A stretch of 64,000 nucleotides of DNA from Selenomonas ruminantium AC2024 (GCF_000687995.1 NZ_JIAC01000001.1:1240001-1304000), one strand, 5' to 3'. Positions 49,788 to 57,992 are shown, numbered from the stretch's first letter. Translations and numbers: made by a program. Notes: generated by a model not told the origin, from the letters alone.

Positions 49788-49829
49788 CTACACACTTTTG
49801 GCTTTCGGGGATATAAAGAACAGAAAGCA
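49788..49829 (+). promoter_or_regulatory. Conserved upstream element of double-glycine peptide gene, copy B
   Basis: TACACA, 17 bases, TATAAAGAACAGAAAG (TATAAA at 49812-49817). Matches the element at 9895-9936 in register: GGATATAAAGAA and AGAAAG are identical, as are ACACA, TTTT and TTC upstream. The gene starts 55 bases after the TATAAA (73 in copy A). Confidence 0.6.
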
Positions 49830-49866
49830 AGATAACAACACGCTAAGATGTGAGGAGGGATATAAA

Positions 49867-50133
49867 ATGGATAAGAAGCTTATGAACAAGATGGATGTTA
49901 TGGAACTGGACATGGCAGCTGGCGGAATCATGAGTGTCAATCGTGATAAGCCCAATGCCCTTGAAATAGTTGGTGGCAAACTGGTAAAAGGAGTCAAAAA
50001 GGTCTTTACGGAAATAAAAAATACAGAGAGACCGGTATATCGGCGTCCTGGTATCTTGCCAAATACGCCAGGGGCAAATAATAAGACAGATGAAATACCT
50101 TCTGGGTTTGGGAATTTTCCATGCGGCCGGTAG
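49867..50133 (+). CDS. Small protein with a double-glycine (bacteriocin-type) leader, copy 3
   Basis: An 88-residue protein. The leader MDKKLMNKMDVMELDMAAGG (20 residues) has the double-glycine pattern MxxLDxxAGG. The predicted mature part (68 residues) is basic in its first half (KLVKGVKKVFTEIK), then Pro/Asn/Gly-rich (RRPGILPNTPGANNKTDEIPSGFGNFPCGR) with one Cys near the C-terminus. Strong RBS GAGGAGGGA precedes ATG 49867. No transporter, immunity gene or modification enzyme is near. It has the conserved upstream element shared with the gene at 9992. Function unknown; a secreted effector or signal is plausible. Confidence 0.7.
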   Translation: MDKKLMNKMDVMELDMAAGGIMSVNRDKPNALEIVGGKLVKGVKKVFTEIKNTERPVYRRPGILPNTPGANNKTDEIPSGFGNFPCGR

Positions 50134-50282
50134 AGATTACTGTCCCGGTAAATCATCTGGCAGACAGCAGTAAGCCTGATGCTGGCATCAAGATGAATAT
50201 GGAAAGTGGCGAAGCCCAGCTTCAAAAAGGAGCCCATGACAAGGATATTTCCGCATCTGTCCAATTCAAGCGGGTGTGGTGA
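50121..50282 (+). CDS. Possible small protein overlapping double-glycine peptide gene copy 3
   Basis: A 53-codon frame starting at an ATG 13 bases before the end of the double-glycine peptide gene, in another frame. The product (MRPVEITVPVNHLADSS at the start, SASVQFKRVW at the end) looks like ordinary protein with beta-like strands. The ribosome site is weak (GGGAATTTT), so it would depend on coupling to the upstream gene. It may be a separate peptide, or the displaced end of a once longer protein. Low confidence; it explains an otherwise empty 150-base gap. Confidence 0.35.
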   Translation: MRPVEITVPVNHLADSSKPDAGIKMNMESGEAQLQKGAHDKDISASVQFKRVW

Positions 50283-50301
50283 TGGCGTGCCTCGAACCAA
50301 T

Positions 50302-51981
50302 TTACTGCGCTACGATATAAGGCATAGTTTCCAGATAAATCTCGAACGTGCGGGGCCAGGGGAAACTAAGTTCAACGGTCAAATCTTTGACGGTCAGGGT
50401 GAAATCTCCCTGTGGCGTATGAAAAATATTAGGCGCTAAGAATGATTTGCTGTGCTTATAGGCAGCCAGATGTTTTTGCATACTCTGCTGCAGCATATTA
50501 TTGGCCCAGCGCCAGTTATGCTCCAAATCCAAATCGGCGGTGTTTTGATAACTGGCCTTTTTCAGCGTATGGTTGATGGTATCGATATCCTCTTTGAGGT
50601 AGAAGTAATCTTCTAAGATACGGTTGTGCAGGAATTTCAGATTGCTGGCGGCAATGCCCAGAGCTTCTTTACGGCTTGGGGCATTTTTTTGTGCGTTGGT
50701 GTAGAGACTGGCGGTGGCTGCGGCCGTGCCGATGGCGTTGCTGGCGGTGTTCCAGCCGGCGTAGGCGGTGAGGCTGTTTACGGGAAAATACTTATCCAAG
50801 AGCAAAGGCAGCAGCGTTTCCTGAGCCGTGAAATGTTTGGAGAGGTCAACGAGAGCGACAGGCCTGCCCTGTGCGGTCAATTTTTGGAGCTCCTGCACAT
50901 TGATACTGCGTTTGCTCACTGTGTCTTTTTCGTAATCGTTAGCAGACAGGTAGAGGATGTAGTCCGCCGCAGCCGCATCACTGGTTTCCTGCCCGCCAAT
51001 CAAGGCGATTTTTTCACGGGCAGTTTCCTGCATATCAATGGCCATATAGGGCATGATGGTATCAGGCGTGTCGGGGTGGTTATAGGTGACATAGACATTA
51101 GGGGCGAAATGATTTTGTTCATTGTGGAAGGCGGCCAGCATGGTCAGGGCGATTTCGTCGGCGCCATGGGTCAGGATTACTTTATGGGAAGGCAGATTTT
51201 CGGCTTGCATAAATTCCCGCAGATGGGCCTTTTCGATATTGGGGATGCTGTATTCCTCGCCATCATCCTGTCCTAAGACGAGTTTTGTCAGTACGCCCTC
51301 TTTGACGAGCGCGATGAGCTTCTTGTTGAGTTCCTCGTTCTCAGCGAAGTGGGCCAGATATTTTTCCTTGCTGGCGGGGGGGATAGCAGCTTCGAGCCGG
51401 GCAAGTTCAGTTTCATCGATGGCAAGGCCTGCGGCCTGACGTCCCTTCAAGCGGGAATAGGCCAGCAAATCCTTGCGCTCCTGATAACCGTCAATGGTAT
51501 CCTGTGGTGTCTGACGGGGCAGAATACTGAAGGCCAGCAGGGGAATGTTGGGGTTATCGGCGTGCAGCTGGCGCAGATACTTAATGAGTGCTTCCTGCTG
51601 GGCTGGTGGCGCTTCCTTTTCGCGGGCGGCGAGCAGGCCGCCGTAGAGAAGCTGGTCTATGGAGATAAGGGCGGCCTGCTGGCCTTTGATATTTTCTGCG
51701 AGCCATTGGCGCATGCCTGCGGTATCACCGGGGGCCGAGTAGTAGTCCTGCAGTTCCGTGGGCGGCGTGAGGACATGGAAGCCGGCAATGGCGCCGCCAT
51801 CCACGACGAACTGTTTGCAGGGCGGGCGGCCATCCAGCGGCACGAGGATGATGTTTTTGTCAGGCACGTTGGCGCTCACCGTTTCTGCTGCAGAGGGAGC
51901 AGCGAAAGGATGGCTCAGATGCCATAGCCCCATGAAGAACAAAAGTATCAGCAGGGGGCGGATAAGGGATTTATAGTTCAC
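50302..51981 (-). CDS. Exported DUF4127 family protein
   Basis: A 559-residue protein of the uncharacterised DUF4127 family. A signal peptide or anchor spans residues 7-32 (LIRPLLILLFFMGLWHLSHPFAAPSAAE). Family hallmarks: ILVPLDGRPPCKQFV near the N-terminus, LLYGGLLAAR, LVLGQDDGEEYSIPN, THGADEIALTML and YAGWNTASNAIGTA. The conserved Asp, His and Arg residues suggest a hydrolase, but no activity is known to me. On the minus strand, 65 bases after the polysaccharide deacetylase gene, so they may be cotranscribed and both act on the cell envelope. The start ATG 51981 has AAGGAGAAAT upstream. Confidence 0.85.
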   Translation of the reverse strand: MNYKSLIRPLLILLFFMGLWHLSHPFAAPSAAETVSANVPDKNIILVPLDGRPPCKQFVVDGGAIAGFHVLTPPTELQDYYSAPGDTAGMRQWLAENIKGQQAALISIDQLLYGGLLAAREKEAPPAQQEALIKYLRQLHADNPNIPLLAFSILPRQTPQDTIDGYQERKDLLAYSRLKGRQAAGLAIDETELARLEAAIPPASKEKYLAHFAENEELNKKLIALVKEGVLTKLVLGQDDGEEYSIPNIEKAHLREFMQAENLPSHKVILTHGADEIALTMLAAFHNEQNHFAPNVYVTYNHPDTPDTIMPYMAIDMQETAREKIALIGGQETSDAAAADYILYLSANDYEKDTVSKRSINVQELQKLTAQGRPVALVDLSKHFTAQETLLPLLLDKYFPVNSLTAYAGWNTASNAIGTAAATASLYTNAQKNAPSRKEALGIAASNLKFLHNRILEDYFYLKEDIDTINHTLKKASYQNTADLDLEHNWRWANNMLQQSMQKHLAAYKHSKSFLAPNIFHTPQGDFTLTVKDLTVELSFPWPRTFEIYLETMPYIVAQ

Positions 51982-52045
51982 GAATTTCTCCTTAATATAA
52001 AAAAACGATATGCTCTAAGTATAACATAAAGCATATCGTTTGAAA

Positions 52046-52891
52046 TTACGGTGTCGGTATAAACCTGGCGATAAATGTATGGCCGGATTCGTACATGTCT
52101 TTGTGGAGTCTGGCCAGTGGTGCGAAGATGGGCGCATAGTTAAGGCGCATCTTGAAACGCATCAGGGTATGATTGGTGCAGCCAAAGATGGGAACACGGT
52201 CAAGGATGTAATGATTTTCCCATTTGTCAGCCAGGCCAAAGTTTACGGTGAAGGCACCCTTATAGCCGGCCTTTTTCACCATCTGCTGCAGTTCCTCATC
52301 ATAGGAGCCGCAGGGATAAGCCAGGAAGTTTACTTCTTTGTGCAAATGCCATTCTAACGCCTTTTTGGAGCCGTCCAGCTGGTTCCATGTTTCTTCCGGG
52401 CTGGTGCTGTCCAGCTGTTCATGGGAAAGGGTGTGGCTTTCAAAGTCGATAAGGCCGCTTTCCTGCATTTCGTCCACCTGCGCCCAGGTAAGATAGTTGG
52501 GATAGGTGCCGATGAAATCGGAAATCAGGAAGATGGTTCCCCGCAGGTTGTATTTCTGCAGAATGGGGAAAGCACAGCGGTAATTGTCCGCATAACCATC
52601 GTCAAAGGTAATGATAACAGGCTTGTCGGGAAGGGCAGTACCGTTATCCCAGGCTGCAATCATTTCTTCCGGGGTAATGGTATGATAGCCATTGTCCGCT
52701 AGATACTTCATCTGGGCCTCGAATTGGTCCGTGTGAACTGTCAGGGCGTTTTCATCCCGGTCGTTTATCTGGTGATAGTTAAGAACCGGTACAGAATCCT
52801 TGGCGCTGTGCATGATATAAGCGCAGACGGCCAGTCCTGCCAGTATGAGAGCCAGCACCAACAGCGCCAGTCTCTTTATCCATATTTTCAT
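52046..52891 (-). CDS. Membrane-anchored polysaccharide deacetylase (NodB domain)
   Basis: About 281 residues. One N-terminal membrane anchor (about 6-28, LALLVLALILAGLAVCAYIM) then an extracytoplasmic NodB domain: VLNYHQI, TFDDGYADNY (metal Asp pair), FESHTLSHEQLD (two metal His, HTLSH) and LAYPCGSYDEEL. Enzymes of this type deacetylate N-acetyl sugars of peptidoglycan or exopolysaccharide. The start is unsure: ATG 52891 is 13 bases from AAAGGA, and GTG 52903 is only two bases from it. In an envelope cluster with DUF4127 and NlpC/P60 genes on the same strand. Confidence 0.88.
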   Translation of the reverse strand: MKIWIKRLALLVLALILAGLAVCAYIMHSAKDSVPVLNYHQINDRDENALTVHTDQFEAQMKYLADNGYHTITPEEMIAAWDNGTALPDKPVIITFDDGYADNYRCAFPILQKYNLRGTIFLISDFIGTYPNYLTWAQVDEMQESGLIDFESHTLSHEQLDSTSPEETWNQLDGSKKALEWHLHKEVNFLAYPCGSYDEELQQMVKKAGYKGAFTVNFGLADKWENHYILDRVPIFGCTNHTLMRFKMRLNYAPIFAPLARLHKDMYESGHTFIARFIPTP

Positions 52892-52966
52892 TTTGGACGA
52901 CACATCCTTTGTTTCTTATTGCATACCGACTACTATATAACAATGAAGGGCCCTTGTCAATATAAA

Positions 52967-52988
52967 AGCCTTCCTCAAGAGGAAGGCT
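52967..52988 (-). terminator. Terminator of the NlpC/P60 gene
   Basis: Read on the minus strand: AGCCTTCCTC, TT, GAGGAAGGCT, then TTTATATT. Confidence 0.88.
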
Positions 52989-52994
52989 GCAGCT

Positions 52995-53669
52995 TTAATT
53001 GAGTACCCGGCAGGCTCCGGCGTAGTGAGTTACGCGGTAGTCACGGGAGAGGGAATCGTAGGCAATGCCGTAGGTGCTGGAAGCATGAATCATCTGTCCG
53101 TTGCCCACATAGATGCCGACATGGGAGATGTTCACGTAGTCACCGGCGAAGAAAACCAAATCCCCGGGCATGAGCTCGGCTTTGGAAATCGGCCGGCCGG
53201 CCGTGGCCTGAATGTCAGCGGTGCGGGGCAGGTGAATGCCCTTCTGGGCGTAAACGTACTGGACAAAGCCCGAGCAGTCAAAGCCGTTGGGAGAAGAACC
53301 GCCCCAGACGTAAGGCACTCCAAGATATTGACGGGCCAGGTTGATGATGCCGTTAGCCCCGGCAAAGTAGGATTTATGGGTGGTCGTTGGCAATGCGCGG
53401 TGGAGCAGTGCCTGATAGGAACTGCTGCCCAGCTCACCGTCAACGGCCAGATGGTTGTCGCGCTGGAATTCGGCGACAGCGGCTTTGGTGGCAGGACCGT
53501 AATCACCATCCACGGGTACATCATAGCCCTGACTGGCTAAAGCCTGTTGGATTTCAATAACTTCATTACCTGTGTCGCCGAGCTGGAAGCTAGCGGCTTC
53601 GGAAAGGGAACTAGAGCCAAAGAAGATTGCTGCTGCAGCGAGCAGACAGCACGGTTTTGTAAATCGCAA
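52995..53669 (-). CDS. Secreted peptidoglycan hydrolase: PG-binding domain plus NlpC/P60
   Basis: A 224-residue cell-wall enzyme. Signal peptide at residues 1-28 (CLLAAAAIFFGSSSLSEAA), a peptidoglycan-binding PG_binding_1 domain (about 30-90, LGDTGNEVIEIQQALASQGY, VDGDYGPATKAAVAEFQ) and an NlpC/P60 domain (about 105-224) with catalytic Cys in NGFDCSGFVQYVY, His in ISHVGIYVGNGQMIHAS. It should cut peptide stems as a D-gamma-Glu endopeptidase. Start is TTG 53669 eight bases after AAGGAGG; longer starts fall before that site. Its promoter has a TTGACNNGTCAA palindrome as -35. Confidence 0.93.
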   Translation of the reverse strand: MRFTKPCCLLAAAAIFFGSSSLSEAASFQLGDTGNEVIEIQQALASQGYDVPVDGDYGPATKAAVAEFQRDNHLAVDGELGSSSYQALLHRALPTTTHKSYFAGANGIINLARQYLGVPYVWGGSSPNGFDCSGFVQYVYAQKGIHLPRTADIQATAGRPISKAELMPGDLVFFAGDYVNISHVGIYVGNGQMIHASSTYGIAYDSLSRDYRVTHYAGACRVLN

Positions 53670-53714
53670 GTAAAAAACCTCCTTAACTTGTGAACACAAA
53701 GCTTAGCTGGAGGT

Positions 53715-53744
53715 AGTATACCATATTAGTAGTTGACAGGTCAA
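53715..53744 (-). promoter_or_regulatory. Promoter of the NlpC/P60 gene, -35 inside a TTGACNNGTCAA palindrome
   Basis: On the minus strand TTGACC (53744-53739), 18 bases, TATACT (53720-53715). The -35 is half of TTGACCTGTCAA (53733-53744), so a protein bound to the palindrome would block RNA polymerase. Confidence 0.65.
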
Positions 53745-53771
53745 ATAGGTCATAAAAAATTAAAATTACTA

Positions 53772-53800
53772 TGGCAAAATCTGAACAATGGCGTTATAAT
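53772..53800 (+). promoter_or_regulatory. Promoter of map
   Basis: TGGCAA (53772-53777), 17 bases, TATAAT (53795-53800). Confidence 0.5.
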
Positions 53801-53874
53801 AGGTTATTGTGTATTATTAGGACGACAGTATGGGCAATATATTAGGAAAAAGCTTAAAGGAGATTGTGCATTTT

Positions 53875-54747
53875 ATGCAGAGAAATGAACTTTGCTGGTG
53901 TGGCAGCGGCAAGAAATATAAAAAATGCCACGCAGATTTTGATGAACGGATTAGCGAGATTAAGTATAACGCCTTCAAGGGACAGGTCAGACCGCCCAAG
54001 AAAATCATCAATAACAAGCATGATATTGAAATGATAAAAGCTGCTGGCGTGGTCAATGACGGCGCGCTGGATTTGGCGGCTTCCTTGATTAAGCCGGGCG
54101 TGGATACGGCCACGATTGATGATGCGGTGCGTGAATTCATCGAATCCAAGGGGGGCTATCCTTCCTGCCTGAATTACGAAGGCTTCCCCAAGAGCTGCTG
54201 CATTTCCATTAATGAAGTGGTGTGCCATGGCATTCCTTCGAAAAAGACCATCCTCAAGGAAGGGGATATTGTCAATGTGGATATCACCACCACGCTGAAT
54301 GGTTATTATGCAGATGCTTCCCGTATGTTTATGGTAGGGGAAGTATCGGAAGAAGCGGAACGTCTGGTGCGGGTCACCAAAGAGTGCATGGAACGAGGCA
54401 TTGCTGCCGCTAAGCCCTGGCACTTCTTGGGGGACATCAGCGCTGCCTGCGGTGACTACGCGCATGCCAACGGCTATTCGGTCGTGACGGATTTGGGTGG
54501 CCACGGCGTGGGCAAGGACTTCCATCTGGAACCTTTTGTGGCCCATGAAGGCGAAGCTGGCACAGGCATGCTGCTGGTGCCGGGCATGGTCTTGACGGTA
54601 GAACCCATGATTAATCAGGGCAAGAAGACCGTGGTTGTTGACAGCAAGGACAACTGGACAGTGCGCACCAAGGATAACAAGCTCTCCGCTCAGTGGGAAA
54701 AGACGATTTTGATTACGGAAACAGGCACGGAGGTACTTTCGTCGTAA
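53875..54747 (+). CDS. map: Methionine aminopeptidase, type I with SEC-C zinc motif
   Basis: A 290-residue enzyme that removes the initiator Met. The N-terminal SEC-C motif ELCWCGSGKKYKKCH (residues 5-19) is a zinc knuckle also found in SecA, which may help it dock on ribosomes or partners; the pita-bread catalytic domain follows with CISINEVVCHGIP, NVDITTTLNGYYADASR (metal Asp residues), GGHGVG and LTVEPMI (metal Glu). ATG 53875 has AAAGGAGA upstream; an upstream ATG at 53830 has no such site. Its stop TAA shares a base with the start of the next gene (TAATG). Confidence 0.95.
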   Translation: MQRNELCWCGSGKKYKKCHADFDERISEIKYNAFKGQVRPPKKIINNKHDIEMIKAAGVVNDGALDLAASLIKPGVDTATIDDAVREFIESKGGYPSCLNYEGFPKSCCISINEVVCHGIPSKKTILKEGDIVNVDITTTLNGYYADASRMFMVGEVSEEAERLVRVTKECMERGIAAAKPWHFLGDISAACGDYAHANGYSVVTDLGGHGVGKDFHLEPFVAHEGEAGTGMLLVPGMVLTVEPMINQGKKTVVVDSKDNWTVRTKDNKLSAQWEKTILITETGTEVLSS

Positions 54748-56060
54748 TGACTATGTTCAAAGAACTGGGCATCTCCCAGGAAATATGCGAAACCTTGGCG
54801 AAAAAAGGAATTCGCGAGGCAACGCCGGTACAGGAAAAGGCCATTCCGCTGGCCAGAGCCGGTAAGGATGTTATCGTGCAGGCTCAGACCGGCACAGGCA
54901 AGACATTGGCTTTCCTGCTGCCCATTCTGGAAAAAATCAAGCCCCAGGCAGATGTGGCGCAGGCTTTGATTGTGGCTCCGACGCGGGAACTGGCCATTCA
55001 GGTGGCTAAGGTAGCGTCTATTGTCGGCGAAGCTGCAGGCATATCCTCGCTGGTTATTTACGGCGGGCAGGATATTGAACGTCAGAAGCAGAAACTGCGC
55101 CGCCATCCTCAGCTCATCATCGGCACGCCAGGACGTCTGCTGGACCATCTGCGTCGTCAGACTATCAACTTGAGCCATGTGAACAAGGTGGTTCTGGATG
55201 AAGCTGACGAAATGATGAAGCTGGGCTTTATCGAAGACGTAGAAGTATTATTGAAAGCTTCTGCTGCTGACCGTCAGTTTATGCTGTTCTCCGCCACTAT
55301 GCCGCCGCGGGTTAAAGCCCTGGCTGCACAGTATATGAAAGCACCGGAAAATATCCAAATCCAGAGCGAGCACATCACTTTGGATGCCATCGAGCAGGTT
55401 ATTCTGGATACTACGGAAGAAAATAAGATTGACCGCCTCTGTGAGTGCATCAACAGCGATAATCCGTATCTGGCCATGGTATTCTGTCATACGAAACAGC
55501 GGGCACATATGGTGACGATGGCGCTGGCAGCCCGTGGGTATCTGGTGGACGAGCTTCATGGTGACTTGTCCCAGGTACAGCGTGCACTGGTACTCAAGCG
55601 CTTCCGCAAGGCGGAACTGCAGATTCTCTGCGCTACGGATATTGCAGCCCGTGGCCTCGATATCGAAGGCGTGACCCATGTATTCAACTACGATATTCCC
55701 CATGATACGGAAAGCTATATCCACCGCATTGGCCGTACAGGGCGGGCGGGGCAGGATGGCAAGGCCGTGACTTTCGTCAACGCCCGCCAGTATGATTTGC
55801 TGCGCCGCATTGAGTCCGGTATCAAGAGCCGTATCCGCAAGGAACATTCCGAGCGCCATCATAAACGTTTGGAAAACCAGGCCAAAATTATGGACGAAAT
55901 CAAAAAGGAACGGCAGGAGAAAAAGGCCAAGGCCAAACCTTTATCCAAATACGCCAACCGCAAAGGTGCAGCTCATAAGGGCAGAAATGACCGCAGCCGC
56001 CGGGCAAAAGTCAGAAATAAATCCAACGCCACCAAGCGTTCCCATATGGGCAAGCATTAA
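54747..56060 (+). CDS. DEAD-box RNA helicase
   Basis: A 437-residue ATP-dependent RNA helicase. Q motif region FKELGISQEI...ATPVQEKAIP, Walker A AQTGTGKT, PTRELA, TPGRLLD, DEAD, SAT in FSATMPP, and HRIGRTGRAG are all present; the C-terminus (about 375-437) is a highly basic tail (ERQEKKAKAKPLSKYANRKG) that would bind RNA. It resembles CshA-type helicases of RNA decay and ribosome assembly. ATG 54747 overlaps the map stop and has GGAGGT 12 bases upstream. Followed by the hairpin before pfp. Confidence 0.94.
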   Translation: MTMFKELGISQEICETLAKKGIREATPVQEKAIPLARAGKDVIVQAQTGTGKTLAFLLPILEKIKPQADVAQALIVAPTRELAIQVAKVASIVGEAAGISSLVIYGGQDIERQKQKLRRHPQLIIGTPGRLLDHLRRQTINLSHVNKVVLDEADEMMKLGFIEDVEVLLKASAADRQFMLFSATMPPRVKALAAQYMKAPENIQIQSEHITLDAIEQVILDTTEENKIDRLCECINSDNPYLAMVFCHTKQRAHMVTMALAARGYLVDELHGDLSQVQRALVLKRFRKAELQILCATDIAARGLDIEGVTHVFNYDIPHDTESYIHRIGRTGRAGQDGKAVTFVNARQYDLLRRIESGIKSRIRKEHSERHHKRLENQAKIMDEIKKERQEKKAKAKPLSKYANRKGAAHKGRNDRSRRAKVRNKSNATKRSHMGKH

Positions 56061-56088
56061 CAGGCTGAAAATTTCATAATAAAGCAGG

Positions 56089-56143
56089 AAATCCCCCTTT
56101 TTAGTCGAATTTTTACCATTGTAGACTAAATAAAGGGGGATTT
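56089..56143 (+). promoter_or_regulatory. Hairpin that sequesters the ribosome-binding site of the phosphofructokinase gene
   Basis: AAATCCCCCTTT (56089-56100) pairs with AAAGGGGGATTT (56132-56143), and inside it TTAGTC (56101-56106) with GACTAA (56124-56129), with a two-base bulge and a 17-base loop. The right arm contains the Shine-Dalgarno AAGGGGGA, three bases before the ATG at 56147. No T-run follows, so it is not a terminator. Confidence 0.8.
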
Positions 56144-56146
56144 GTC

Positions 56147-57421
56147 ATGATTGGTATCAAAAATGTGATTGCCGTGGTTTGCGGAGGGGGACCTGCTCCC
56201 GGCATTAACAGCGTTATCTCTGGTGTGGTTAATGAAGCCACCCGTCAGGGATGGGATGTTCTGGGCATGTATGACGGCTTTTCCCGTCTGGCTCGCGGTG
56301 AGAAGAATTACGTTCGTCTGGAACCGAAGAACATCAGCCGCATTCACCTGACCGGCGGCTGCATTCTCAAGATGTCCCGCTTCAATCCCACGAAGAAGGA
56401 ATCGGATTTGCGCACGGTGGTGGAAACGCTGACGGAACTCGGTGTTACGCATCTCGTGACCATCGGCGGTGATGATACGGCTTATAGCTCTGCTGCTGTT
56501 TCTGATTATGCCCGCAAGATGGGCCGCACCATCAATGTAGTGCATGTGCCGAAGACCATTGATAATGACCTGCCGCTGCCGGAGGGGATTCCGACATTCG
56601 GCTTTGAAACCGCCAGAGCATTCGGTACGCAGGAAGTAGAAAACCTGATGGAAGATGCCCGCACCACCAACAACCGCTGGTACTTCACCATCGCCATGGG
56701 CCGTACCGCAGGTCACTTGGCACTGGGCATGGGCCGCAGCGCCGGCGCAGCACTGACCATCATTCCGGAAGAATTCCCGGAAGACAAGATTCCCCTGCAG
56801 CAGGTGGTGGACATCATCACGGGTGCTATCGTGAAGCGTTACCTGACCGGCAAGAATTACGGCGTGGCTGTAATCGCGGAAGGCGTTATCGAAAAGATTG
56901 CACCGGAAGATTTCAAGAAGCTGGGCACGGTGGTCACTGACGAACATGGCCACATCCGCTACAGCGAACTCGACTTCGGTGAAATCCTCAAGCAGGCTGT
57001 ACTGGCAGAAGTCAAGAAGTTGGGCATCAAGGTCAGCATCATCGATAAGGAAATCGGCTATGAGCTGCGCTGCACGGCACCGATTGCTTACGATATCGAC
57101 TATGCCCGTCAGCTTGGTTACTCTGCTGTACAGTTCCTGATGTCCGGCGACAGCGGCGCCCTGATTTCCATTCAGGATAACAAAGCCGTTCCCATGCGTT
57201 TCGAAGACATCAAGGACCCGGCTACTGGCAAGACCATGGTGCGCAAGGTCAATATCAACTCTGTTCATTATCAGATTGCCCGCGGTCTGATGATGCGCCT
57301 CGAAAAAGGCGATTTGGATGACCCGGGCCTGGCCAATGCCTACCGTATGGAACCGGCAGAGTTCAAGGAAAGATACAGCTATCTGTTCCCGGAAGAACAG
57401 GAAGTAACGGCTGAAGCATAA
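56147..57421 (+). CDS. Phosphofructokinase, probably pyrophosphate-dependent
   Basis: A 424-residue PfkA-superfamily enzyme that phosphorylates fructose-6-P. GGGPAPGINSVI binds the phosphoryl donor. Two diagnostic positions point to PPi rather than ATP: the GGDDT motif (about 107-111) has Asp where ATP enzymes have Gly, and PKTIDNDLP (about 135-143) has Lys where ATP enzymes have Gly. Further signatures are AMGRTAGHLALGMG and IAEGV. The PPi enzyme is reversible and saves ATP, common in anaerobes. Its ribosome-binding site is buried in a hairpin, suggesting translational control. A terminator overlapping the next promoter follows. Confidence 0.9.
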   Translation: MIGIKNVIAVVCGGGPAPGINSVISGVVNEATRQGWDVLGMYDGFSRLARGEKNYVRLEPKNISRIHLTGGCILKMSRFNPTKKESDLRTVVETLTELGVTHLVTIGGDDTAYSSAAVSDYARKMGRTINVVHVPKTIDNDLPLPEGIPTFGFETARAFGTQEVENLMEDARTTNNRWYFTIAMGRTAGHLALGMGRSAGAALTIIPEEFPEDKIPLQQVVDIITGAIVKRYLTGKNYGVAVIAEGVIEKIAPEDFKKLGTVVTDEHGHIRYSELDFGEILKQAVLAEVKKLGIKVSIIDKEIGYELRCTAPIAYDIDYARQLGYSAVQFLMSGDSGALISIQDNKAVPMRFEDIKDPATGKTMVRKVNINSVHYQIARGLMMRLEKGDLDDPGLANAYRMEPAEFKERYSYLFPEEQEVTAEA

Positions 57422-57440
57422 AAAAATCAAAAAAACTTAA

Positions 57441-57468
57441 AAAAGGGGGTTGACACCCTCTTTTTTTT
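57441..57468 (+). terminator. Terminator of the phosphofructokinase gene
   Basis: AAAAGGGGGT, TGAC, ACCCTC (one G-T pair), then eight T residues. The loop and right arm contain the -35 of the tRNA promoter. Confidence 0.85.
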
Positions 57469-57478
57469 GCTCTATAAT
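57450..57478 (+). promoter_or_regulatory. Consensus promoter of the tRNA cluster
   Basis: TTGACA (57450-57455), exactly 17 bases, TATAAT (57473-57478): a perfect sigma-A promoter, as usual for stable RNA genes. It is embedded in the preceding terminator. The leader 57485-57544 has short GC-rich inverted repeats (GCCGCCGATACGGC) that may be processed away. Confidence 0.9.
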
Positions 57479-57544
57479 CTTTTATTGTCAGCCGCCGATA
57501 CGGCACAGCGATGAAGCGCGACAGCGCAACAGAGCGAAGGTTAT

Positions 57545-57620
<76 letters not shown>

Positions 57621-57661
57621 ATTTTATGTTTGACAAGGCTGACAGGTTATGATAAAGTAAT

Positions 57662-57737
<76 letters not shown>

Positions 57738-57749
57738 AATGTTAATGTT

Positions 57750-57825
57750 GCTGATATAGCTCAGTCGGTAGAGCGTATCCTTGGTAAGGATAAGGTCACC
57801 AGTTCAATCCTGGTTATCAGCTCCA
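57750..57825 (+). tRNA. tRNA-Thr (GGT)
   Basis: 76 bases including encoded CCA. Acceptor GCTGATA/TATCAGC, anticodon loop TTGGTAA between TATCC and GGATA; anticodon GGT reads ACC/ACT. Confidence 0.96.
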
Positions 57826-57830
57826 TATAT

Positions 57831-57907
57831 GGCGGCATAGCTCAGTTGGCTAGAGCATGCGGTTCATACCCGCAGTGTCAGGAGTTCAAATCTCTTTGCC
57901 GCCACCA
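57831..57907 (+). tRNA. Elongator tRNA-Met (CAT)
   Basis: 77 bases including CCA. Acceptor GGCGGCA/TGCCGCC (fully paired, unlike the initiators), anticodon loop TTCATAC between TGCGG and CCGCA. A lysidine-modified tRNA-Ile2 also has CAT, but the body resembles elongator Met. Confidence 0.93.
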
Positions 57908-57919
57908 AATTTACTAATG

Positions 57920-57945
57920 AACCCCTGTATCAGGGGTTTTATTTT
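57920..57945 (+). terminator. Terminator of the tRNA cluster
   Basis: AACCCCTG, TAT, CAGGGGTT, then TTATTTTA. Confidence 0.92.
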
Positions 57946-57970
57946 ATGTTTTATGTCGGTAAGAAAATTT

Positions 57971-57982
57971 TTGACTTGTCAA
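57971..57982. repeat. TTGACNNGTCAA palindrome upstream of rpmG
   Basis: TTGACTTGTCAA, 10 bases before the -35 of the rpmG promoter. Same unit as 31430 and 49759. Confidence 0.95.
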
Positions 57983-57992
57983 GGGTTTCTTG

